Source: Anisus vortex | Lineage: Eukaryota > Mollusca > Gastropoda > Planorbidae | Assembly: GCA_949126835.1 (NCBI GenBank) | Contig: OX421499.1 | Location: 4,232,553 to 4,296,552, forward strand | DNA: 64,000 nt | Reading direction: 5' to 3' | In this document: positions 52,963-63,980 of the stretch, one piece after another | Layout of the letters: each line of letters opens with the position of its first letter | How positions within the stretch are numbered: position 1 is the stretch's first letter | Notes under the pieces: model-generated | Told to the model about the DNA's origin: nothing | The model's database searches: none | What the model saw: the letters and a program-made list of their open reading frames with translations, nothing else | Made by a program: the position numbers and the translations under genes

Positions 52963-54279
52963 GATTTTTGAAATTGAAAAAAACAAAACGAAATTACCCT
53001 GTCCTGAGATGTCACAGTTCTCAGAGATAGATTGAAGACTATTACAGTCGGGTATCCACCAATCGAAACTACGGGTTATATTGATTATTTACACGTATGT
53101 CAGTCAGCCGAGTTCAATAAGGATTTTAAAATATAAAGTGTAATGAAAAAAAAACGTCTAAATTGATCTTTGGCGGGGTGGATGTGTTGAAGAGGTTGAA
53201 CACATAAAGAGAAAGTGTTGCCGAAAGCTTAACGTCTATGTGCCGAATTTCGGTTTATAGCACGACGGAAAGAGGGTCAATTAGCATTCCAAAGAACGAA
53301 TAGTTTGGCCAGCAGCCAGGACTATACACATTGTTTGCGAAGTTAACGTAAATAGAGTTTATGCTGTAAGATTTGTTGTACAACATTTTTGAAAATTCCA
53401 TGAGTGAGTATATATGTGTCAATGTGTGTGAGCGTGTGCGTAGGATTGTGTGTGAGTGAGTATATGGGTGTCTGTGCGTGTGGAAGGTGAGCAGATCTCG
53501 GCCACTGGTTTGTCTCAAACTCCCGCGTGCAGTCTTTGTAATTAACGTCTCGGACACGACCTGACGTGGGGATGAATCTCTGCCGCCATGTTGATAGACC
53601 AAGGGAGTGTAGCCTACTCTCACCAACAGGCGGTCATGAATACACTCCCTTTCTCTCACTCACGCCACCAACCTCTTCTAGCCCCCCCCCCCTCCTCCAT
53701 GCACTCTCAGGAGAGCCGTTGAGACCCTTCACTCAATCCGGCTTACGTCATAATTAATTTTGTGCGTTTAATCTCTCGGGGGAGCTCGGGGGGGGGCGCG
53801 TCTTTCAGCGCCCCCTGAAGAATTAGAGGCTATTATCCAAGCCGATGATGAAGGAAGGAAAGAAGGAAGGAGACGTCTAGGGTGCGGGGAGGAAGAGAGA
53901 GAGGAGGGAGCAGGGTCGTAGAAGCGGGGGATGTGACGAGATGCTTTAATCTGACGAGTAGGTGATGAGGCTTGTGGGCTCGACTGTGGGCCCCGCGGAG
54001 AGGCCTGTGCGGCGTACTTAATGTCTGCCTGATGCGCGTGTGGACAGGTGAGAGGCGGGAAAAAATGTTCTCTTTGAAGACAGCGTCCGTCCGTCAGGAG
54101 GCACTCTTCTGGCTATGCTGGGGGAAATCAGGGTGGAATCTGGTGCAATATGAAATTCTATTCTAAAGTAAAGTTGTCTTTAAGCCATGTAATATTGATT
54201 CAGATCCTTATAAGTATATATTATAATATTTAGGCCCAAATCTATGTACATGTAAATATATTTTATGTCGCCTATAAAA
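52963..54279. other. Unassigned DNA
   Basis: TG-rich at 53405-53480. 53490-54160 is balanced to GC-rich without recognised repeats or domains. C-run 53683, G-run 53788. Confidence 0.4.
53804..53820 (-). promoter_or_regulatory. CTCF-like motif
   Basis: TTCAGCGCCCCCTGAAG is, in reverse, CTTCAGGGGGCGCTGAA, which contains the CAGGGGGCGCT core bound by CTCF in bilaterians. Sequence match only. One such match in 64 kb is not evidence of binding. Confidence 0.3.
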
Positions 54280-54628
54280 AATCTAAATAATCTAAATAAT
54301 CTAAATAATCTAAATAATCTAAATAATCTAAATAATCTAAATAATCTAAATAATCTAAAAAATCTAAATAATCTAAAAAAAACTAAATAACCTAAAAAAT
54401 CTAAATAATCTAAATAATCTAAATAATCTAAATAATCTAAATAACCTAAATAACCTAAATAATCTAAATAATCTAAAAAATCTAAATAATCTAAATAATC
54501 TAAAATAATCTAAATAATCTAAATAATCTAAATAATCTAAATAACCTAAATAATCTAAATAATCTAAATAATCTAAATAATCTAAATAATCTAAAAAATC
54601 TAAAAAATCTAAATAATCTAAATAAGGC
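54280..54628. repeat. 9-bp repeat TAATCTAAA
   Basis: About 38 units, with AAAATCTAAA and AACCTAAA variants scattered in small groups. Confidence 0.95.
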
Positions 54629-55794
54629 TTAATCTAAATCTATATCTATCTATTATCCATCTATCTATCCATCCATCTCTCTCTCTCTCTCTTTCTCTCT
54701 CTCGTATAGATAGAGAGAGATGGAGAGAGTCATTTACACATGTATATCTTTATCTCTCAATGTATTATTTCTTAACCCAAAAACTGTTAGGGCGTGACAG
54801 CTAACAATGCATTGCACCTATTCGTTCAATCCCCCCTCCACCCCTTACCCCCGCCCCACACCCCCAAATCTCAACTGTAGATCTATTTCTTTTTATTATC
54901 TCCTTCTACTTGTGCCAAATTCTTGAACTAAATTATGGATGACCCTATGGGTTTTCCCACAACAAATTTCTATTGTTACATCCTCTTTAAAAAAAACAAC
55001 AACAAGAAATAAAAAAAAAACTGCATCACACATTCTCTTTACATCTCTTTACTTCTCCCTCTCTCTCTCTCTCTCCATCTCAATTTGTTCTCCCCCCCCC
55101 CCCCCACTACATTAAACTCTTACTGGATAGTGGATACCCGGGTCTTTAATCTCAGGATTAAAGAAAAAATTTTTTTTCCATTTTTTTTTAATATGGCAAT
55201 CAATGACGTCACCTGTACATCCCTCCTCATCTAAGCCCCCCTTCCCCTTTCCCCCCCCCCCTTCCCCCACTACTCAGCACGCTCACCCACTCTGCACGCA
55301 CCCTTCCCCTAAAACGCACCCCACGCTGCTAGGGTGACAGTTCATTTTATCGGGTTTTCCCGCACCTAAAAGTTTTGTGCAGAGGGGATTGCTCTAAATT
55401 TCATCTTTTGAAAAAAAAAATGTGTATTGTTATTTGGGGGGGGGGGTGTATTTATTCGTTTCTTTTCTTTGAGATGTAGGTTTCTTTTATGACAGGGGAC
55501 CACACCAAGGCTGTTGGATTGGGATGGAGGGGGTTAGGGTGTCTCGCTTGGGGATTGGATATAGGGGGGGGGGGTAGTTCTTCGTCATCAAAGCGATTGA
55601 CGCCATAGGGGTGGAGCATTATCGGATGAGGACTAGGTAGGGGGGCGGGCAATTTAAGGATAAGAATAAGTGTAAAAAAAAAAAAACACAGTTCGTCTTA
55701 ATCTTTTTGTTGTTGTTTAAATTGTGTTTATTTATTCAGACACAGATTTAGTAATTTCAGTCACAGAAGACCCACGCAGTGCGCCGAAAATGTG
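54629..55794. other. Low-complexity and unassigned DNA
   Basis: CTAT/CT words to 54730, C-runs at 55092, 55250, G-runs at 55435 and 55565, A-runs. Nothing else recognised. Confidence 0.5.
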
Positions 55795-55975
55795 TGCATA
55801 ACCAAAATTTTGTGCAATGCACTTAAATCTATGCATATTGGAATTATTCTAAAATGCACTGAAAAGTTGAAAACCTATGCATATTGTGTAGGCCTACTTC
55901 CCGAAATGCACTTAAAATCTATGCACAATTTCACTACCCTCTAGTGCACTAAAAATCTATGTATATCCGTAATAA
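55795..55975. repeat. Degenerate ~50-bp tandem repeat, 3-4 units
   Basis: AATGCACTTAAATCTATGCA, AATGCACTGAAAAGTTG..CTATGCATATTG, AATGCACTTAAAATCTATGC and GTGCACTAAAAATCTATG recur at about 45-60 bp. TAGGCCTA at 55889 interrupts one unit after ATTGTG. Confidence 0.6.
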
Positions 55976-56451
55976 CCTGCCAAAAAAAACCCATCCTCCA
56001 AGGCACTGTAGAAGGTGAAACGTCGGACAGGCCGTCAGCGGAAAAGCTCGCGCTACCAAATAAAAGATTGGACCAAAAGCTGCCAATGACAAACCAAACT
56101 ATTGACAACCGCTCAAGATATTAAAAATAATGGAGAAAGTTGACTGCTTCCCCCCCCCCCCTCCCATCACTTCCATTGACCACAACGGTCAAAGAATTGA
56201 CGATGATGATTATTTGTTTTTTCATTTGTCTTTGAGCTTTATCCTCAGGCGATTTTTTTTTAAATTTATGAAGGCCTACGTTTCCCAGTCGAAAATATTT
56301 CCATTTAATCATACATACACGGGGATTGTAGGTAAAAAAAAATGCGAACGATGGACACTTTTCATGGGAGAAACCATGATTACGAGCAATGGAAGGCAAT
56401 TTGAAAATGAAAACTCGATTTCGACACCGGTTCCAAAAACCCTGCCAGATC
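55976..56451. other. Unassigned DNA
   Basis: C-run 56150-56162, T-run 56246. No recognised feature. Confidence 0.5.
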
Positions 56452-56521
56452 TTAACCCTTACAGTCCCGGGCGGAACTGAAGGCAGCATAGATAGAAGTA
56501 GGTCGGTACAGGAAGGGTTAA
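56452..56521. mobile_element. piggyBac-like TTAA MITE, internally deleted
   Basis: 62 bp between TTAA at 56452-56455 and 56518-56521. Starts CCCTTACAGTCCCGGGCG and ends GGTCGGTACAGGAAGGG. Compared with the 47.6 kb copy it lacks 12 bp, the TATATA centre and half of the inner palindrome, possibly by recombination between two GCG words. Confidence 0.92.
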
Positions 56522-57654
56522 TAAAAACTTGGCAGCTAATTAAAGCCATATTGAAAAAAAAATACGCTAAACGAATATATCGCGTTTTTTTTTCTTGGGG
56601 GGTGAGGGGTGGAAACTAGCGGGTACGCGAGTAATTACATTAAGTCCCTATTACAATTCTTTAAGCGAAACTAAATAGCTTTGTTCAAGAAATTGCCTGT
56701 TTTTTAGAAATACAAAACTACTTCATTGAAAACTATTGGGAAAGAGTTGCAGACTCCTTTGGTGGGGCGGTTTTACCCCTCCCCCAACCCCGTTTTTCCG
56801 TATTCCATGCACGCCAAATTACACCCCCGTGTAATTAAATTATTTATCAAATCACCCCCCGTTTCTTCCCCCCTCAATCTTCCACTCTTTGTAAGCGCCC
56901 CCACCCCCTCGTCCTCACCAACAATAACCACACTCTGTCCTCCACCGCATCTCGTCAACGCCCCCACCCCCCACCCCCCGTCCGACCTCCGTCGCTTCCA
57001 ATAATGGTGTCGCGTTTCAAATCCACGCCCTTGCCCCATCCCCCCCCCCATACACAGATACCCCAAAATCCCCCACCCCTACTCTTCCACCCCATATCAT
57101 CCCAGACACCACCATGCAGAATGTATTTTGGGTCGTGGTGAGGGGTGCAGGGAGGGGGGAGTTTAAAAGAACTCGAGGCTGTAACAAGAGTCGTCAAATT
57201 ATGTCGCCCCGAGCCAATTTCTCATTGGTCTTTTAAGCACGAGAGTTAAAAAGAGACGGGGTTTGGTGGGTGGGTGGGGCGCCAGAAGACCATGGGGTGT
57301 CTTTCAGAGAACGGGGGTCTACCCTCCCCCTCCCCCCTAGCCCGTATCGATTACACACGGGGGATTTTTGGGAATAGGAGGCAATGGGGAGTGGGGAAGG
57401 AGCCCCTTAGGGGCACGGAAGATAGGGTACCCCACCCCAAACTTCTTTCGGGGGTCTGTTTAAAGAGATGGGCAACTTTTTTTTTTTAACTTCACAATAC
57501 GGGCAGTCCTGGTTTTTAAAAAGCCTCTCAAGGGCCTTGAAATTTTGGCCTTTTAAAATAAACAAAAAATCTTTTGAAACGGGCAAAGTCGAAGACATAA
57601 TGGCTATATCAATTGTCATAAGCTCAGTGTGTGAGTGTATATGTGCGTGTGAAT
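56522..57654. other. Unassigned C/G-rich DNA
   Basis: 56760-57120 is very C-rich, 57130-57460 contains G-runs and balanced stretches. Overlapping proline- or glycine-rich frames carry no domain. Confidence 0.45.
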
Positions 57655-57666
57655 GTGTGAGTGAGA

Positions 57667-57709
<43 letters not shown>

Positions 57710-57775
57710 AGAGAGAGAGAAAGCGAGAGAGAGAGGGAGAAAGAGAGAGAGAGAGTGACGGAGAAAGAGAGAGAG
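57655..57775. repeat. GA-rich microsatellite
   Basis: (GA)n with AAAGA and GGGA interruptions. Confidence 0.92.
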
Positions 57776-58959
57776 GCCGATTCAACTTCATTTAGGATCG
57801 TTTTCATTGCTTGTCATATCGATGACAAAACGGAGGCGACGGGCGTAAGGATATGATGCTGTTGTTACTGTTTTGTATTGTGTTTGTGCTGTTGTAATCA
57901 CTCGCACGTGTGTCGTATAATTCGTTTGTTTGTTTGTTTTACACGTAGTATTGTTGTTGTTGTTCATTACATGATCAATGTTCAGGTTAATTAAGAACGA
58001 AACAAATTATTCTACAAGCAGGACGCTTGAGGGGAAAAAGAAAAAGAAGATTATTACGTCCTTTTGCATGAAACCTTCAGCGAGGGCGGTAAGGGTATGG
58101 ACGGCGGCGTGGTCTTACGAATGTGACTGTCCTGAGTATTTAACTGCTTGAACCAGTCTTGAACGCTACTTCTCATCGAGAATGTGACCCGAGGTTACTC
58201 TCTTAGTTACTCGGGACACCGAATTCTACTGTATCAGGCATTACTGAAACAATACCTTAAAGGTTTGGCACAAACGGTTTGGCCGTCCCTGATCACTCTA
58301 AGATTCTGCAAGATCAAATAACACATGATCGGTCGAGTCGTCTGCTTCCCTACAGTTTCAACACCGCGAATCAAGAAAAAAAGGCAGGTCTATCGTGGAC
58401 TGTTCACATGGACCAACCAAGATCACTAACTCGCATCCAAACCGACGGACAACTCGTTGTTTTCGCTGTTGATGCTTTTTTCTATAAATATAAAAACTAC
58501 TAACAATTTCAACACTCCATCCAATGATGAAGAATGTTGTAGATTGCTAATCGCCCCCCTCCCCCCCCCCCCCCAAAAAAAAAAAAATTAAAAAAATTTG
58601 AACAATTGGATCAGACTTCCGGTAAGGGCAGATCAATTAGGCAGTCTTTGGACACATTTTTTTTAAGGTCAGTGTGATAACTGTATATGCTAACGTTTTC
58701 CAAACTTTGTATTTGTGTTTTTTTTTCAAAGACTATAATACGATGGACCACTTCCGGTTTAGTAATTCGCGATTATTTATCATTGGAAAATTATGATTAA
58801 AATCGAAATGTGTATACAGCGGAAACCTTTAATAATGCAATCGTATGAGCGTAGAAGTAATTTAAGACAGCCTTATTGGCTGCGCACGGGGAAAATAAGA
58901 ACATATTACAAGCTCTAAAAATAGAGCAAGTGGTCTATCTTAGACGGACTTTCCTGGAT
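57776..58959. other. Unassigned DNA
   Basis: 57780-58510 is largely non-repetitive by eye. C/A homopolymers at 58560-58588. No gene recognised in any frame. Confidence 0.4.
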
Positions 58960-59045
58960 TCATCTGGCTTATCTTCCTATCTTATAAATTACAGACGCTC
59001 CTTCTATTGAGAAGATCATTGCGTCCTATGCGATCTATGCATTCT
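58960..59045 (-). mobile_element. LINE A tail fragment
   Basis: ATCTTATAAATTACAGACGC followed by TCCTTCTATTGAGAAGATCA and TTGCGTCCTATGCG is the reverse LINE A terminus. Confidence 0.75.
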
Positions 59046-59309
59046 AGAAGATTGTGACTCCACCGTTTTGATCATGAGTTAAGAGATGTTCGGGAAGTGG
59101 GGGCTAGTGGTGGTTGATATGACAATGGCACAGTTAGAGCAATGGCTATTATCCTCAAGCAACACAACCCGCCGACGTGTCAGCTGACAGATCGTTTCTC
59201 GTCACGGGCGAAGCGTCGAGGGAGCGGCGCCTTTGTGGCGGAAGTCGGGGGTTTTTCCCGTTAATCCCTACCAGTGAGACGTATCTCCAACTAAACATTG
59301 ACAGATTTG

Positions 59310-59530
59310 TTACATGCGTACAGTTAGATAAGTAGATATATAAAGCGATCGATAGAAAAAAATATACATATAGAGACTGACAGAGAAATAAATAAATAGA
59401 AATACAGACATATAGACAGATCGACAAATAGATTAATAGAGAGAATAAGAGAAAGAAATAGATAGATACATCGACGGATAGACAGATAGATTATATATGA
59501 ATAAATAGATAGATAGATAGAAGGATGTCT
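59310..59530. repeat. Degenerate (GATA)n region
   Basis: Irregular ATAGA/GATAG words with many substitutions. Confidence 0.75.
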
Positions 59531-60605
59531 GTGTGAATTGATGGGTATGTGGCTCCATGGATAGACGAATGGAAGAAAAGATAACTACAAAAAAAATGAA
59601 ATAAAATATTTCAGGCTGATTATGTGTCAATTGTTATAACTTTATAACAGTCACAGTCCTGTAGCATAAGTACACTTAAAAGTATTAAATACGTATCTGA
59701 TATAGTTATAGCGGAGATACATAATAACTGACAGTTTTTTCTTCTTTATTTCTACTATTAGATTATTTGTTCATATCGTTCATTGAACAAGTTCTGTGAC
59801 CGTGCAAATAGCCAGTAGTCCATCTTCGTTTACTGAATGTTCTTCTTTCTGTTCAGTGCGAATAGAACATTTGAAGCTACAATGAAGTTTGAAACGAAAG
59901 AGAAATATTGACCAACCGTTTTAACGGACTCTCGTGTGTTTTGATTTTGTGTTTGTTTGTCCGTTTGTCTTGAGAGTTTTGGTGTTTGGTTTGTAAAAAA
60001 CTCTAATTCACAAAAGCAAAAGCTGTATAACGACTTGACAAACTTGCTAGAAATGGTTTCAATTTTGATTCAATTGGTTTTTTTAAAAAACAACAATATT
60101 TCAATATTTGTGATTGGTGGGCAAATATTTTTTGAGCGCCCTACTCCCACCCTTGACCCTTTCCACTTATGCACAATCACTCCGCCCAATTTAAGTTTTT
60201 TTTTCTCTCACACCAATTCAAATCTTTGGTTCTATTTCATCGCCCACAATTCGACTCCATGGGATTTGTGTGGATCTTGTCGAAGATTGTCTCATTGCTG
60301 TCCGAATGAAAAAAGTAGAGATGGAGAAAGTTGTATAATTGCTCCATATTTTAGTCTCTTTAACTATTGAACATTTTGTAACATTGTTTAGGTAGAAAAC
60401 TAAAACAATCCCCTTAATGATGGAGTCTGTGTCTACTCGGTAGTGATAAAGTAAGATGCAGGAGATCTACATTATTTCAAACTTCCTTGTTGTGGTTTTC
60501 CCCAACTTAAACATTAGATAGTTTAAAAAAAACCCGAATGTATTAAAAATGTTTGACACTGATTGCAAGCACGTGGAATTTCTTTCCAATTGTGTAAAAG
60601 AAAAT
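59531..60605. other. Unassigned DNA
   Basis: 59930-60370 has a longish open frame (137 codons) with no recognised domain and no supporting signals. T-runs. Nothing else seen. Confidence 0.4.
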
Positions 60606-60866
60606 TGGAATAGCCGAGCGCAAGCGCGTTTGACTGGCGTTGCGAGGGCTCTGGGTTCGATTCCTGGTGAAGGCTAGGATTAGTTGTTTTTTCGGGACTG
60701 GACGGTGTCCCTGAGTCTACCCAGCTATGATGGGTACCTGACATTACTTGAGGTAACGTCGGCTAGGCATTGTGCTGGCCACACATCCCCGTGGCCACAG
60801 AAACTTGTGAACGCTGCTTCACCGGCCCTATGATCAATTTGGTCCGAAGGGTACTTTATTTTACAT
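60606..60866 (+). mobile_element. tRNA-derived SINE, near full length
   Basis: Head TAGCCGAGCGCAAGCGCG, B-box GGGTTCGATTCC, core GAGTCTACCCAGCTATGATG and GGTACCTGACATTACTTGAG, then CTTCACCGGCCCTATGATCA and TCCGAAGGGTACTTTATTTT. Confidence 0.94.
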
Positions 60867-60959
60867 TATACTTGTAAGAAAATTAGAATAAACCTTTATT
60901 TTTAAACAGTTGCAGACAGTTAACAAGTGAGAGATTCTGTCGCAGGTTTGAAAAGTAAT

Positions 60960-61116
60960 TGAAGGAAACACATTATGCACCGCTCTGAACGCTGGAGCGG
61001 AACAGCTACAATTCTCCTGCGCTTGAGAAAAGAGCAGCAAAGAAACAGTAAGCTCGAAGTCTGCACCCTGCCCAGCTCTGGATATCGTGTACTTACATGT
61101 CAGAGCTGCAGCAACG

Positions 61117-61180
<64 letters not shown>

Positions 61181-61265
61181 CATTATAGTCACAGCAACAC
61201 TGTAAAGCTGGTGTAAGCCCTAATGGTGCACAAAATATGATCGTCTTTCGAGACAATGGAGCTAA
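60960..61265 (+). mobile_element. LINE D 3' end split by a (CT)n expansion
   Basis: Frame LRKEQQRNSKLEV..RVLTCQSCSNV is followed by a CT run (61117-61174) and then, in one frame, IGHYSHSNT and a stop. CxxC plus IGxYSHS is the usual C-terminal finger of such LINEs, so the microsatellite grew inside the finger codons. The terminal ATCGTCTTTCGAGACAATGG with AGCTAAT matches the 35.1 kb LINE D end. Confidence 0.75.
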
Positions 61266-61727
61266 TACAAATAATATTTGTAAACAAAAAATAAAAAAAG
61301 GTATAACGTATATTTTGCAAGAAATTTAGAATAAACTATTTTTATAAGAAATTCATTTTCTATTATTTGACTTATAGGCAAGTATAGTCGATAAAAAAAT
61401 ATACGTGGATAATGAAGTATACATAAAAAAACAGGATTACGAAAATACAAATTTAAGAAATACTGATGTATAGATTAGTATAGAACAAACAATTCAATGT
61501 TTCGAACTGTCAACTTTATAATCCAACGTCCTTTTCAAACCCATTACAATTTGTTCGCCATAGCTCGATAGTCACTTCCGGTCTTATCGGCACTGAACTA
61601 TATATATATATAAAACGTATTTGAAAGACCAAAAAAAAATATAAAATGAAACCAAGCACAATGTAACCAGGCCTAATGTTTAGAGGTCACCTCCGTTAAC
61701 CCGAAACTCTAACCCCAAACGCATATG
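61266..61727. other. Unassigned AT-rich DNA
   Basis: (TA)n at 61598-61610. Nothing recognised. Confidence 0.5.
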
Positions 61728-61815
61728 CGTTATGCGTATGGGTGTGTGGGGGGGGGGGGGAGTTATGACGCACACATACACGCGCACAGAGACAGACAGA
61801 TACACACACACACCA
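61728..61815 (+). repeat. Duplicated block, copy 1
   Basis: TTATGCGTATGGGTGTGTGG, a G-run, AGTTATGACGCACACATACA, CGCGCACAGAGACAGACAGA and a CA tract. Nearly identical to 62240-62328. Confidence 0.85.
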
Positions 61816-62238
61816 TAAAAACCTAAAAAAAAAAAAAAAACAGAAGAAGAAAACTGAACAGAAGTAGAAATAGAAACATTTCCAGGGGTATCATTGATCA
61901 GGGGCGTTGTAGTGTATGGGTCTGAGCGAGACTTGAGATATTTGTATTCAGGGTGCAAGGGGGCGTGAAATGCGGGGGGGGGGGGTCGGTGGGGTCGACG
62001 GAGGGGAGGGAAGAGATGGAGAGAGTGAGGGGAAAGGAGTTTGGAATGAAGGAAGGAAAGAGCGAAAGAAAAGAAAAAGAGGAACTACAAACAAGGACGG
62101 TAAGTCACGGTAAGTGTAATAACAAATACGCGGGATGAGCTGTGCGGGTCTGGTTGCCAGTTGAAACGGGTTCAAACCCTTCTCCGCTGTCGGTTTCCGA
62201 TTACTGGCAGAATTGAAGAAAAAGGACAAGGGGGGAGG
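61816..62238. other. Unassigned spacer between the duplicated blocks
   Basis: A-run at 61825-61841, G-run at 61975, purine-rich 61990-62090, then complex sequence. No gene recognised. Confidence 0.45.
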
Positions 62239-62309
62239 TTATGCGTATGGGTGTGTGGGGGGGGGGGAGTTATGACGCACACATACACGCGCACAGAGAC
62301 AGACAGATA

Positions 62310-62330
<21 letters not shown>
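62239..62330 (+). repeat. Duplicated block, copy 2
   Basis: Same order of words as copy 1 with a slightly shorter G-run and a longer CA tract. Confidence 0.85.
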
Positions 62331-62341
<11 letters not shown>

Positions 62342-63425
62342 GACACACATACAATATATAGGCCTAGGTCTATATCTATGATAATGCAAATAATGATAGA
62401 TAGAAATGAAAGATAGATTAGATATAGACGGATGATAAGTAATTATTTAGTTATAAATAGATTAGGAGTTAGATTAGAATTGAATAGAATAGATTGCATA
62501 GATTGGTTAGATTAGAATTGGATAGAATAGATTGCATAGATTGGTTACATTAATTACACTGAGTAAATATGATCGTTTTATAGATTATCTTTATTTATTT
62601 TTATGCATTTTTTAAATTTATTTTTACGGGAAGACTTGAGTGCAAATCCAAAGTCGCGCATGCGCATACACACCATTGAGCTCTATAATTTGCCATTAAT
62701 AAAATTAAATCCTAGCGATTTAATAAACCGGAGGTATTCAAGGCAAACGTGAATCGGGAATTCCGAAAAGAAGTCATTCGAGTCATCAAATAGCAGAAAT
62801 ATTAAATCAAGCTGTCCATCTTATTATAGTCTTTGAAGTAATCAATTCATTTATATATAGGTACATAATTACATAGATTGATTAGATAGATAGATATAAA
62901 AGGGAAACAACTGAAATTTTGGGGATGAGCGAATTAATAAAAGTACATACAGGTCAAATCGAGAGGGTGGCAGGGAACTTGGGGGGGGGGGGGGGGGGGG
63001 GGAGGGCGGGCGTAGACGAATAACGGAAAGTTCAAAAATAGGTACGGCAGATGGCGCAGCATCTCTATATCCCCCTCCCCGCCCTTTTTTCCTTCTTCTT
63101 CTTCTACCCTTCGTCCTTTTTTTTCCCGCGTGCAGCGATCATGTGTGGTCCGCCGTATGCCGCACGTATTTGTACCCGGCAAACACACCGGGGCGTGGAA
63201 CAGCCCCTGCCGTGGCCAAGAAGATATTTGCCTCGCGCACCCTTCGCATCAAACGGACCCCCCCCCCCCCCCCAGCCTTTCCATTTCACTTTCAAATCAG
63301 GCACATTCACAAACACGCACACACATTTAAGACACCAAGTACTTGGGGGGGGGGGAAGGGGGGGGGGAAGGGGGGAGGGGTGCCAAAAGTATAGCAAACT
63401 GCTCCCAAACCATATCCATTAAAAA
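62331..63425. other. Unassigned DNA with simple repeats
   Basis: Two copies of a ~36-bp unit (TTAGAATTGGATAGAATAGA, TTGCATAGATTGGTTA) at 62475-62550. G-run of about 21 at 62981-63002. C-run 63259-63274, G-runs 63343-63380. 63040-63250 is balanced and unrecognised. Confidence 0.5.
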
Positions 63426-63459
63426 AATGATAATTTGTATAAATTTCGCCGACACACAC

Positions 63460-63564
63460 ACAGAGAGAGAAGAAGAGAGAGAGAGAAAGAGAGATAGATA
63501 GATAGATATGTGGGTAGGTAGGTAGGTAGGTAGGTAGGTAGGTATGTGGGTAGGTAGGTAGATT

Positions 63565-63596
<32 letters not shown>

Positions 63597-63690
63597 AAGC
63601 GAAAGAGAAAGAAAGAGAGAGAGAGAAAGAGAGAGAGAGAAAGAGCGAGAGAGAAAGAAAAAGAGAGAGAAAGAGAGAGATAAACAGGAC
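63460..63690. repeat. GA-rich and (GGTA)n microsatellites
   Basis: GAGAGA words, then GTAGGTAGGTAGGTAGGTAG at 63514-63560, then GAGAAAGA-type purine sequence. Confidence 0.92.
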
Positions 63691-63777
63691 CAACATAGGA
63701 AGACTTAGCTTTCGGCCCCCAAAGGCTTTTCCTACTATGGTGGGCATTAGAGAAACAACTCCGTCATGGGCTTATAA

Positions 63778-63980
63778 AGGCGGCATACTAGGAGATTGTA
63801 TCGTAGCACAATGCCCAGCCGCATTTACTTTACCCCAACTAAAGCCAGGTGCCCATCAGAGCTGTGTAGACTCAGGGACACCCTCCAGACTCGGGTACAA
63901 AACCTAGCATTCGACATGATTCGAACCCTGGACCTTTGGTACGCCAGTCGAAGGCGCTGTCGTTGGGCCACCGTATCCCA
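63778..63980 (-). mobile_element. SINE, tail lost
   Basis: Reverse SINE: AAGGCGGCATACTAGGAGAT, GCCGCATTTACTTTACCCCA, ACTAAAGCCAGGTGCCCATC, GATTCGAACCCTGGACCTTT and head GGGCCACCGTATCCC. The 3' terminal block is missing. Confidence 0.9.

Noticed and set aside
59957..60370. 137-codon plus-strand frame
   Set aside because: No domain, low complexity at the start, and no start, splice or codon-use support visible by eye.
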